Positions 56,933-64,000 of a stretch of 64,000 bases of DNA are shown here, piece after piece. The stretch is taken from NCBI GenBank assembly GCA_022448365.1, contig JAKVCS010000003.1, positions 186,001 to 250,000 on the forward strand. Reading direction: 5' to 3'. A program made the position numbers and the translations under genes. This DNA comes from Saccharospirillaceae bacterium (GTDB taxonomy: Bacteria; Pseudomonadota; Gammaproteobacteria; Pseudomonadales; Oceanobacteraceae). The number at the start of each line of letters is the position of its first letter. The first letter of the stretch is position 1. The notes under the pieces are model-generated. The model ran no database searches. It saw only the letters and a list, made by a program, of their open reading frames with translations, and was not told the origin of the DNA.

Positions 56933-57562
56933 ATGCAATTAAACAAAACCGTGAAACAGAAAATCATCATCGGCCTGGGAAAAAAAATTCTCAAAGCAAA
57001 AGGCGAAGCCATTTGCGCAGAGGCCGATGCGTTTTTAATCAAAGCCTTCGATGCCGAGCATAAAGTGTTTAACGACATGCTGAAAGAGAAGCTCAGTAAA
57101 GAAGAATTGGAACGCTGCTTCAGCTACGGTGCAGAGCCATCCCTGATAGAAAAAACGCAAAATGGCCGAGGACAGTACATTCCATACCCGATCATTGAAT
57201 TCTTCACCAGCAGAAACAACAAGGTGAAGATTGCCGGAAGGTATGGATGGGTTGATGCAACACTCTCCCATTACTTGAGCATCCGTCAGATTCAACACGG
57301 CGGTAATGTTCGCATGAGTAAAGAACACCCGTTGTGGGATGAATACAAAGCTCTACGCAGCAAAATGAATGACTTCCAAAAGCGTGGCGATGAAAAAATG
57401 CGGCAGCTGGAAGCGGTCATCATGCCTCAAAAAACAGACACCCGCTTGCTGGAGCTGCTGCCAGAAGCTGGCGAGTTCATCAAAGCCCCGGTTAAATCCA
57501 CTGACATGGTGCCAATCGATACCGTTGAGGATATCCGCAAGGCACTGGGGGCTGCGGCATAA
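56933..57562 (+). CDS. Phage protein, weakly Nmad5-like
   Basis: This 209-residue protein with KQKIIIGLGKKILKAKGEAI at the N-terminus, YGWVDATLSHYLSIRQ in the middle and AVIMPQKTDTRLLELLPEAG near the end recalls the 'nucleotide modification associated domain 5' phage proteins, but I am not certain. Ribosome site AGGACAGGAC precedes. The stop overlaps the methyltransferase start by one base (TAATG), which fits a shared role in DNA modification. Confidence 0.55.
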   Translation: MQLNKTVKQKIIIGLGKKILKAKGEAICAEADAFLIKAFDAEHKVFNDMLKEKLSKEELERCFSYGAEPSLIEKTQNGRGQYIPYPIIEFFTSRNNKVKIAGRYGWVDATLSHYLSIRQIQHGGNVRMSKEHPLWDEYKALRSKMNDFQKRGDEKMRQLEAVIMPQKTDTRLLELLPEAGEFIKAPVKSTDMVPIDTVEDIRKALGAAA

Positions 57563-59154
57563 TGCACGTATTTAACGCACAACCCGGCCAGCAGCAATTG
57601 CACATGCCGGAAAAGCTCCTGATCGATAACTTCGCAGGCGGTGGCGGCGCATCACTCGGAATGGAAATGGCTTTTGGTCGCCCGGTTGACGCAGCCATCA
57701 ACCACAACGAAAAAGCCTTGGGGATGCACTACGCTAACCACCCAAACACCGACCATTACATTGAGTCAGTATGGGATGTCGATCCCCTCGCGGTAGCTGT
57801 GGGTCGTGCAGTAGAAGCTGCTTGGTTTTCTCCTGACTGCACACACCACAGCAAGGCCCGTGGCGGTAAACCGAAGAACAAAGAAATTCGCGGCCTAGCC
57901 TGGGTAGCAATTCGCTGGATGCTGGAAGTTCGCCCCGAAATCGTGCCGATAGAGAACGTCGAAGAGTTTCGCACCTGGGGGCCGCTGGATGCTGACGGCC
58001 ATGCAATCAAAGAGCGAGCCGGAGAAACTTTCGATGCCTTCTGCAAAATCATCACCACCGGCATCGAAGAAAGCCACCCGGGCTATCTGGAGTGCTTGGA
58101 ATTCCTGAAGCTGGAAGTCGGCAGCGCCAAAGCCCAAAAGCTGGCTGCTGGCTTGGGCTATGTTATCGACTTTCGTGAGTTACGCGCCTGTGATTTCGGG
58201 GCACCCACAACCCGTAAACGTTTCTTTATGGTTGCACGTTGTGACGGTTACCCGGTGGTCTGGCCAGAAGCTACGCACGGCAAACCAGATTCGATTGGCG
58301 TACAGAGCGGAAAGCAGCAGCCCTACATCACAGCCGCTGAATGCATTGACTGGTCAGTGCCGGTTAAATCCATATTCGGACGCACAAAACCACTGTCAGA
58401 AAACACCCTGAAGCGTATTGCACGCGGCATGGAAAAGTTTCTATTTAACAATGCTGATCCATTTGTATTGCCAGCCGAAAGCGTGGCGCCATTCATTACC
58501 GAATGCGCCAACGCCTCAAGTCAGCGCAACATGCCAGCAGACGAACCGCTGCGCACGATCACCGCACAAACCAAGGGCGGGACATTTGCACTGGTAACCG
58601 CGCACATTGAGCGCCAGTTCAGCACCAGCACTGGCAACGATATTAAAGCCCCGCTTGGCACTATCATGACTCAAGGCGCTGGAAAATCAGCACTGGTCAC
58701 CGCCTTCTTAGCCAAGCACTACGGCGGCAATTACAGCGGCTCAGGCATTCCGATGAATGCGCCAACCGATACCATCACCACGACCGATCACCATGCGTTA
58801 GTGAATGCGTTTCTGGTGAAGTATTACAGCGAGGGAGGCCAGTGGGCTGACGTTCGCGACCCGATGCACACAATCCCAACAAAAGACCGTCTCGGCCTGG
58901 TAGTGGTTCGTGGTGACTTGTACCGCATCGTCGATATCGGCATGCGAATGCTGACCCCGGAAGAGCTATTTAAGGCGCAGGGATTTTTACCTGGTTATAT
59001 CCATGACCACTACATCGATGCCAATGGTGAAAAACACCCTCTGACAAAAGCGGATCAGGTGCGCATGGTTGGCAATAGCGTGTCGCCACCGGTGGCCGCA
59101 GCAATCCTAAAAGCCAATATTGAAATCAGAAATCAAGTGGAGGTGGCAGCATGA
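57562..59154 (+). CDS. DNA (cytosine-5) methyltransferase
   Basis: This 530-residue protein has motif I FAGGGGAS (24-31), motif IV with the catalytic Cys93 in SPDCTHHS (the usual PPC is PDC), ENV (131-133), motif VIII-like TTRKRFFM, and motif X VGNSVSPPVA near 503. The target-recognition part (about 327-452) holds four related segments (PLRTITAQ, PLGTIMTQ, PTDTITTT, PMHTIPTK, each followed by an A/G-LV strand). No restriction enzyme is encoded nearby, so it is an orphan methylase, likely protecting phage DNA from host restriction. Confidence 0.9.
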   Translation: MHVFNAQPGQQQLHMPEKLLIDNFAGGGGASLGMEMAFGRPVDAAINHNEKALGMHYANHPNTDHYIESVWDVDPLAVAVGRAVEAAWFSPDCTHHSKARGGKPKNKEIRGLAWVAIRWMLEVRPEIVPIENVEEFRTWGPLDADGHAIKERAGETFDAFCKIITTGIEESHPGYLECLEFLKLEVGSAKAQKLAAGLGYVIDFRELRACDFGAPTTRKRFFMVARCDGYPVVWPEATHGKPDSIGVQSGKQQPYITAAECIDWSVPVKSIFGRTKPLSENTLKRIARGMEKFLFNNADPFVLPAESVAPFITECANASSQRNMPADEPLRTITAQTKGGTFALVTAHIERQFSTSTGNDIKAPLGTIMTQGAGKSALVTAFLAKHYGGNYSGSGIPMNAPTDTITTTDHHALVNAFLVKYYSEGGQWADVRDPMHTIPTKDRLGLVVVRGDLYRIVDIGMRMLTPEELFKAQGFLPGYIHDHYIDANGEKHPLTKADQVRMVGNSVSPPVAAAILKANIEIRNQVEVAA

Positions 59155-59405
59155 ATACCCTATACCTGGTAATGGCAGAATTTGAGGCTGCTGAAATCAA
59201 GCTTGAGCAGCTATGCGAAGAGCATTTCGGAATGGCACTACCCCAAGCAAAGCGCAAAGCAGCATCTTATGACCTGCCAGTACCGTTCTACAAAAAAACA
59301 GGGAAATCCGGTTATTACTGCCGCGCAACTGACTGGGCTGAGTACATAGATCACAACGCAGAAGCCGCTAGAAAGGAATGGCAGAAAATGAACGGGGTGG
59401 CGTAA
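59151..59405 (+). CDS. Small protein with helix-turn-helix-like pattern (84 aa)
   Basis: The sequence AEIKLEQLCEEHFGMALPQA followed by KRKAASYDLPVPFYKKTGKSG and CRATDWAEYIDH matches phage pyocin activator PrtN-like proteins, which have this length and this C-terminal W-A-x-Y ending. In Pseudomonas PrtN activates pyocin genes. Here it could activate phage genes. Recognition is moderate. ATGA overlap with the methyltransferase. Confidence 0.6.
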   Translation: MNTLYLVMAEFEAAEIKLEQLCEEHFGMALPQAKRKAASYDLPVPFYKKTGKSGYYCRATDWAEYIDHNAEAARKEWQKMNGVA

Positions 59406-59680
59406 TGATCACCCCGAAAAAAGACAACCTAGAAGAAATGAAAACCAGAAACCAGCTGCTAACCCAGCGCCCAAGCGAAGACTGCGGTTGCCCAGAGGAA
59501 GAATGGATTATGAATAGCCTATTCATAATCATTCACCTAGAGGATGACGGCACAGGGCACGTATTTATGGACTGCGGAGACTGGGACAGCGACCAATTTT
59601 TCGAGGTAGACAACATGTCAGACCTTAGAATCAAGGCTGAAGAATGGGCAAATAGCTTTAAACACATAACGGAGTACTAA
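59405..59680 (+). CDS. Unrecognised acidic protein (91 aa)
   Basis: ATG 59405 overlaps the previous stop (TAATG). The protein has a Cys pair (EDCGCPEEEW) and acidic strands (DDGTGHVFMDCGDWDSDQFF). It is the last rightward gene and ends against the integrase gene, overlapping by 4 bases tail to tail. Confidence 0.6.
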   Translation: MITPKKDNLEEMKTRNQLLTQRPSEDCGCPEEEWIMNSLFIIIHLEDDGTGHVFMDCGDWDSDQFFEVDNMSDLRIKAEEWANSFKHITEY

Positions 59681-60843
59681 CACTCACAAACCCTATCCAG
59701 CCACTCCCAATCAAGCCACTTATTGTATGGCTTCGACTTTTCCATTTGCGTATACCGGCGCAACGAATCCCAACTCTGATGACCAGTCACAGAGGCAACG
59801 CGGGGAATATCCCAGCGCTCGCCACTCCAGCCATCACGCTCAAAAAGCCAACTGGTCGCCTCATGCCTCAGATCATGAAAATGAAGGTTATCTGCCCCCT
59901 CATCCGAATCCCACAAACCAGCCTCATTCAGCAACCGCCTAAAGCGGTCGCCAATCGATCTCGAATAAACAGGAAAATACCTATCTTCACCCTCAATCAC
60001 CGGCACACTCATTAACACTCGCCAAGCTTCATCAGGAACATACACCCAAACATCGTTACCCATTTTCTTAGTCGGATGCTTCATATCAGGAACCAAAACC
60101 CTTTGATTCTCATAATCCGTAAGCGACCGTCTCAAGCGCACTATTTCAGCCTGACGTCGACCTGAGAACATCGCAAAGACCATAATTTTTGCAATCGGAA
60201 TAAGACCGCTACGATGCTTAGCCCACCCCTCACTGGACTTACGCTCTTTCCTCAATGCCAGCTCAACCAGGCGACTCATCTCATCAACAGTTGGCCTGCG
60301 GTCACGATAATCAGACTTCGCAATAATCCCGAGCTTCGACATTACACGCTGAGCAATTTCGATTTGAGAGTAATCAACCGGCACTCTCAGCAGCTCAGCA
60401 GAGACAGCAAACACCCCTTTAACATACAAGTAATGCTGATTCATTGTCGAAGGGCCAGCCCCCCAATTCTTGCAGTGCTCAATTAAGTCAGCCGCGACGA
60501 CTTCAGAAGCGATCAATTGGCCAAATTCAGAACCTTTTATCTGAGCCAGTGTATCTGACTTAGTTCGCCCCCAGTCCTTCAATGGCTTCACAACATCAAT
60601 ATACTTCTGTATCAACTCAGCCACGGTTAAAGATTGAGCCTCGGCAGCACCAGAAATCAGCCCATCCAACACACCAGGCTCTGCTAACAACGCCTCTCGC
60701 TTAGCGGCCCACTGCTCGGCCAACCTTTTCTTCGGCCAAGTCTTAGACTCACGATGGACAACCTTACCCCCACGCTTAATGCGAATTTCGGCCGTATATG
60801 AGACACTGCCATCCTTTTTAGAGCGAGGGCGGATTGTTGCCAT
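59677..60843 (-). CDS. int: Tyrosine integrase, dusA-associated type
   Basis: 388 residues from ATG 60843, chosen for its ribosome site GGAGAAG; the upstream ATG at 60867 lacks one. It has an N-terminal arm-binding domain, core-binding domain (SLTVAELIQKYIDVVKPLKDWGR) and a catalytic domain with Arg229/230 (SGRRQAEI), the Lys region (DMKHPTKK), His323-x-x-Arg326 (HDLRH), His355 (TGHQSW) and nucleophile Tyr364 (RRYTQ). It catalyses integration into and, with an excisionase, excision from dusA. No excisionase was recognised. Confidence 0.93.
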   Translation of the reverse strand: MATIRPRSKKDGSVSYTAEIRIKRGGKVVHRESKTWPKKRLAEQWAAKREALLAEPGVLDGLISGAAEAQSLTVAELIQKYIDVVKPLKDWGRTKSDTLAQIKGSEFGQLIASEVVAADLIEHCKNWGAGPSTMNQHYLYVKGVFAVSAELLRVPVDYSQIEIAQRVMSKLGIIAKSDYRDRRPTVDEMSRLVELALRKERKSSEGWAKHRSGLIPIAKIMVFAMFSGRRQAEIVRLRRSLTDYENQRVLVPDMKHPTKKMGNDVWVYVPDEAWRVLMSVPVIEGEDRYFPVYSRSIGDRFRRLLNEAGLWDSDEGADNLHFHDLRHEATSWLFERDGWSGERWDIPRVASVTGHQSWDSLRRYTQMEKSKPYNKWLDWEWLDRVCEC

Positions 60844-60858
60844 ATCTGTTCTTCTCCG

Positions 60859-60919
60859 GTGCGACATTTTTAGTGCGACATTTTAAACAACCATAAATTG
60901 TCGCTCTTTTGTCGCACCT
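60859..60919. promoter_or_regulatory. Candidate arm-type integrase sites and int promoter region
   Basis: Two direct copies of GTGCGACATTTT (60859, 60873) and two inverted relatives, TTGTCGCTC (60898) and TTGTCGCAC (60910), lie between int and the att core. The same TGTCGCAC motif recurs inside attL at 27575. Bound integrase here could also repress its own gene. Confidence 0.55.
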
Positions 60920-60950
60920 TGAACGCAAAAATACCCGAAAATACCTAAGA

Positions 60951-61994
60951 ATGACACAACAACACGCAAACCAAGATCAGGCCAAAACCCGCATGAACGC
61001 TGGAAAACCCCGAAAATCCGTCAATCGCCGATTCAGCACCGCTCCGATGATGGACTGGAGCGACAGACACTGCCGCGCTTTCTGGCGCCAACTCAGCAAA
61101 GAAGCCCTGTTGTATACCGAAATGGTAACCACAGGAGCTTTGATTCATGGCAATCGCGAACGCTTCCTGCAATACAACGATATCGAACATCCGGTCGCCC
61201 TGCAGTTAGGCGGCTCGAACCCGGATGAGTTGGCTCAATGTGCAAAATTTGCAGAAGAATGGGGTTATGACGAAGTCAATCTGAACGTTGGCTGCCCCAG
61301 CGACCGGGTTCAAAACAACATGATTGGCGCATGCCTGATGGCCCATCCGCAGCTGGTAGCCGACTGCATTAAAGCAATGCAGGATGCATGCGACATCGAA
61401 GTAACAATCAAGCACCGTATCGGCATCGACGATATTGACAGTTACGAACACATGCGCAACTTCGTTGCCACCGTCGCTGAAACCGGCTGCAAATCGTTCA
61501 CCGTGCATGCGCGCAAAGCAATTCTTCAAGGGCTTTCACCGAAAGAAAACCGCGACATTCCACCACTGCAATACCCACTGGTTTACCAGCTGAAGCAGGA
61601 ATTTCCCGAGCTGGAAATCATTATTAACGGTGGCATTAAAACTCACGAAGAATGTGACGAACATCTTAAACAGGTTGATGGAGTCATGCTGGGCCGCGAG
61701 GCTTACCAAAACCCAGGCATTTTGATGCAGGCCGATGAGCGCTATTTCGATAAAGAAGCGATTGGGAACGCTGACTCTCTGGAAAATCGTATCCAGGCAG
61801 TACGTGACTTCTATCCCTACATTGAAGATCAACTCACCAATGGCGCCACACTGCATTACATCAGCCGACATATGCTGGGATTGTTCAACGGCATGAAAGG
61901 TGCGCGTCAGTTCCGCCGTCACCTGAGTGAAAATGCGTTCAAAAAAGAATCCGGCATCGATGTAATGGAAACAGCACTCAGCTTTGTTGAATAG
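60951..61994 (+). CDS. dusA: tRNA-dihydrouridine(20/20a) synthase DusA
   Basis: 347 residues from ATG 60951. The flavoprotein barrel has [41 protein letters not shown] with the catalytic Cys of [36 protein letters not shown] and [13 protein letters not shown]. It reduces U20/U20a in tRNA. Residues before [10 protein letters not shown] ([25 protein letters not shown]) come from the phage end and replace the native MPHLKKLN. The start is uncertain: ATG 60993 and TTG 60909 are in frame, and no strong ribosome site is seen. Confidence 0.93.
   Translation: MTQQHANQDQAKTRMNAGKPRKSVNRRFSTAPMMDWSDRHCRAFWRQLSKEALLYTEMVTTGALIHGNRERFLQYNDIEHPVALQLGGSNPDELAQCAKFAEEWGYDEVNLNVGCPSDRVQNNMIGACLMAHPQLVADCIKAMQDACDIEVTIKHRIGIDDIDSYEHMRNFVATVAETGCKSFTVHARKAILQGLSPKENRDIPPLQYPLVYQLKQEFPELEIIINGGIKTHEECDEHLKQVDGVMLGREAYQNPGILMQADERYFDKEAIGNADSLENRIQAVRDFYPYIEDQLTNGATLHYISRHMLGLFNGMKGARQFRRHLSENAFKKESGIDVMETALSFVE
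61023..61054 (+). repeat. attR core (within dusA)
   Basis: Partner of 27483-27514, 29 of 32 bases equal. The differences keep the RRFSTAPMM reading, so the phage copy preserves DusA. Confidence 0.85.
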
Positions 61995-62015
61995 ACTCAG
62001 CGCTGCTTTTTCGTA

Positions 62016-62333
62016 TCAGAGCGGCCCACCGTAGCGCTGTGCATCTTCAAAACCACCAATGTTTTTAACATTGGTGTAACCCTGCTGTTGCAGCTGCTCC
62101 AGAGCAAACGTGGCACGACGACCTGAGCGACAATAAAGCAAAACCTCTGCGCCCTTATCAAGCTTGAGTGCTTTAATCCCCTCAACGATATCACTGTGAG
62201 GGATATTGTGCGCACCTTCAATGTGACCACCAGAGAATTCCCCAGCACTGCGCACATCGATCCATACCGGATCGCCTGCCCATGAAACCAAACTAAAAAG
62301 CACAACCAAAAGGGCACTGAACATTTTCATCAT
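62016..62333 (-). CDS. Periplasmic rhodanese-like sulfurtransferase
   Basis: This 105-residue protein has a signal peptide (MFSALLVVLFSLVSWAGD, cleavage near residue 19) and one rhodanese domain with VWIDVRSAGEFSGGHIEGAHNIP and the active-site loop YCRSGRRA carrying the cysteine. It is PspE-sized. It lies convergent with dusA. Confidence 0.88.
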   Translation of the reverse strand: MMKMFSALLVVLFSLVSWAGDPVWIDVRSAGEFSGGHIEGAHNIPHSDIVEGIKALKLDKGAEVLLYCRSGRRATFALEQLQQQGYTNVKNIGGFEDAQRYGGPL

Positions 62334-62464
62334 ATTTCTCCAAGTAATTGTCTGAGTTGACTTTTTTTAACCAAAGAGATTTGCAAACGCATTGACCTGA
62401 GTCGCTGCTTAAGAGAATCTAAGCTTTGTCTTTTTATTTATTAACACAGGATTCAGGAAATAGC

Positions 62465-63424
62465 ATGAGCAAACTGGACGCCCTGAGAGATATGACCATA
62501 GTCGTGGCTGACACCGGCGATATTGAAGCGATTCGCCAACACCAGCCCGTCGACGCCACCACTAACCCATCTCTTATTCTTAAAGCTGCGCAGCTTGATG
62601 CCTATCAACCTCTTCTGAGAGAAGCGATTGAATGGGCAAGCCAATGCAAAAACTCTGAATCCCTGGTTGCTAACGCCAGCGATAAACTTGCGGTCAGCAT
62701 TGGATGTGAAATCCTGGATATCATTCCCGGATTAATCTCTACCGAAGTTGATGCACGCTTATCATTCGATCGCGATGCCACCATCGCCAAAGCCCGTAAA
62801 ATCATTCAGATGTATCACGATGCCGGCATCAGCAAAGACCGTATTCTGATTAAAATCGCCTCGACCTGGGAAGGCATTCAGGCCGCCAGAATTCTTGAGT
62901 CAGAGGGTATTCATTGCAACCTGACATTGCTGTTCAACTTCAGCCAAGCCGTTGCCTGTGCGGAAGCGAGGGTTACCCTGATTTCGCCATTCGTCGGCCG
63001 TATCCTTGATTGGTACAAGTCTAACAAGCCGGAACAAGACTATTCAGGTAGTCATGATCCTGGCGTTCAGTCAGTTTCTCAAATTTATAACTATTACAAG
63101 CAACATGGTTATAAGACCGTTGTTATGGGTGCCAGTTTCCGTAATACCGGAGAAATAGAACAACTCGCTGGCTGCGACAAATTAACCATCAGCCCAGACT
63201 TATTGGAGCAGCTCAGCAATGACCTGACCCCCCTGCCTCGGGTGCTATCCCCCGATAACACCGCGGTCCAAACCGAAAAAGTCAGCATGAGTGAAGCCGA
63301 ATTCCGCTGGGCAATGAATCAGGACACGATGGCTTGCGAGAAACTGTCTGATGGCATTCGCCGTTTTGCAGCAGATCAGCAAGCGCTGGAAGACAAACTG
63401 AGTCAGATTGCGAAGAATGCTTAA
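62465..63424 (+). CDS. tal: Transaldolase
   Basis: 319 residues from ATG 62465 ([20 protein letters not shown], the family start). Schiff-base lysine in [29 protein letters not shown], and the [17 protein letters not shown] and [10 protein letters not shown] segments. It transfers dihydroxyacetone in the pentose phosphate pathway. The dusA-tal neighbourhood is also seen in Pseudomonas. Confidence 0.96.
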   Translation: MSKLDALRDMTIVVADTGDIEAIRQHQPVDATTNPSLILKAAQLDAYQPLLREAIEWASQCKNSESLVANASDKLAVSIGCEILDIIPGLISTEVDARLSFDRDATIAKARKIIQMYHDAGISKDRILIKIASTWEGIQAARILESEGIHCNLTLLFNFSQAVACAEARVTLISPFVGRILDWYKSNKPEQDYSGSHDPGVQSVSQIYNYYKQHGYKTVVMGASFRNTGEIEQLAGCDKLTISPDLLEQLSNDLTPLPRVLSPDNTAVQTEKVSMSEAEFRWAMNQDTMACEKLSDGIRRFAADQQALEDKLSQIAKNA

Positions 63425-63869
63425 TTCTCTTTTCGAACTGTTTAAACAGCCGCAACCACAACGCAGTGAACACAGCCTGGCGTTAGCATCCGCTGCGTTA
63501 CTGGTGGAAATTATGCGCGCTGACCATGAAATTGATGACATTGAAAAGCACACGTTGGTTGTGGCACTGCAACGCTCACTTGGATTGTCTCTCGAAGAGG
63601 CGACCCATTTGATGCAGGAAGCCATCGAGCTAACTGACGCATCAAACGACCTGCAGCAGTTCACCAAAGTTATTCATTCTCAGTGCGACGCTGGTGAAAA
63701 ATTCACATTGCTCAGTAACCTCTGGCGGGTCGCTTACGCCAGCGACGGACTTGATAAATATGAAGAGCATATGATTCGACGGATATCTGAGCTGCTTTAC
63801 ATACCACACAGTGATTTTATCCGCGCCAAACTTGCGGTACGCGACGCTGTAAACGGAGACCCGCATTGA
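63417..63869 (+). CDS. TerB-like cytoplasmic protein
   Basis: 150 residues from ATG 63417, overlapping the tal stop by 8 bases. All-helical, with [27 protein letters not shown] and [30 protein letters not shown], the two acidic metal-binding repeats of TerB family proteins. Specific role unknown. Confidence 0.8.
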   Translation: MLNSLFELFKQPQPQRSEHSLALASAALLVEIMRADHEIDDIEKHTLVVALQRSLGLSLEEATHLMQEAIELTDASNDLQQFTKVIHSQCDAGEKFTLLSNLWRVAYASDGLDKYEEHMIRRISELLYIPHSDFIRAKLAVRDAVNGDPH

Positions 63870-64000
63870 TCAGCGACCTTATTGAAGAGTTCAGTCAACT
63901 TACCAACTTGCTGACACAACTCAGGGTTCATTTGCTCAATAACCGTCCACATCATTACTTTCCGCTATCAGATAACGAACGCACAGTCTGCGATGATACA
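63866..64000 (+). CDS. Start of a further gene (3' end outside window)
   Basis: A TTG at 63866 overlapping the TerB-like stop opens a frame that stays open to the window end ([20 protein letters not shown]...). The helical N-terminus and tight spacing suggest a real coupled gene. No family can be given from 45 residues. Confidence 0.4.
   Translation, partial: MISDLIEEFSQLTNLLTQLRVHLLNNRPHHYFPLSDNERTVCDDT

Larger units (their letters stand above)
27483..61054. mobile_element. dusA-integrated lambda-like prophage, about 33.5 kb
   Basis: The element is bounded by the att repeats. It holds an integrase, a CI/Cro-type switch, primase-helicase, Q-like regulator, lysis genes, Nu1/A-type terminase, portal, protease-capsid fusion and a complete siphovirus tail set. 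All structural frames are intact, so it may be inducible. Terminase type (GpA family) suggests cos packaging. Integration at the 5' end of dusA with a phage-supplied new start is the established behaviour of the dusA-associated integrase family. Confidence 0.93.

Overview
The window is chromosomal DNA of a gammaproteobacterium carrying one integrated lambda-like siphophage. The chromosomal gene order (tRNA-Ser, tusDC-tusE, ybiB, cysG, serS, crcB, rarA, lolA, ftsK, aat, bpt, infA, clpA, clpS, cspD, monomeric idh, rluE, a nudix gene, mnmA, hflD) follows the order I remember for Pseudomonas. Protein spacing and content suggest a marine relative of the Pseudomonadales/Oceanospirillales. The genus cannot be fixed from the sequence alone.

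Positions 1-25709 are core chromosome: the end of an NDP-forming acyl-CoA synthetase, a histone-deacetylase-fold amidohydrolase, tRNA-Ser(UGA), a sulfur relay for tRNA 2-thiolation (a TusD-TusC fusion plus TusE; mnmA lies 20 kb further on), a chemoreceptor, a minus-strand series ftsK-lolA-rarA-crcB-serS-cysG, the N-degron branch (aat, bpt, clpA, clpS), cold-shock and TCA genes, then rluE, nudix, mnmA and hflD. In Pseudomonas purB follows hflD. Here three AT-rich genes follow directly (25729-27425): a STAS/HATPase fusion, a DUF4325 STAS-like protein and a small membrane protein. They look like a partner-switch signalling or conflict module.

Positions 27483-61054 are a prophage of about 33.5 kb inserted into the 5' end of dusA. 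An imperfect 32-bp repeat marks both ends, a truncated dusA start remains on the left, and dusA on the right has received a new 5' end from the phage. The tyrosine integrase lies next to dusA, as in the known dusA-associated integrase family. The left end carries small accessory genes (a restriction-endonuclease-fold protein and two XRE regulators with palindromic sites). The late genes run leftwards from 47825 to 29358: lysis, terminase, portal, a protease-capsid fusion, head-tail connectors, tail tube, a frameshifted G/GT chaperone pair, tape measure, tailspike and tail tip. The leftward early operon is cro-like, CII-like, primase, SF3 helicase, a block of 12 iteron-like repeats, a Q-like regulator and two terminators. 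The switch has a CI-type repressor and four 19-bp operators: one beside the leftward promoter and three before the rightward operon. A lipoprotein gene lies between them. The rightward operon (53427-59680) is a tightly coupled string that includes a beta-clamp-like protein, a membrane protein with a long coiled coil, an orphan cytosine methyltransferase and several unknown small proteins.

From 60951 to the end the chromosome resumes with dusA, a periplasmic rhodanese, transaldolase, a TerB-like protein and the start of one more gene.

The most unusual points are the three-gene module in the purB position, the iteron block, the repressor with threonine in place of its catalytic serine, the programmed frameshift in the tail genes, and the capsid gene bracketed by terminators. 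All family names come from reading the translated sequences. No database search was run.
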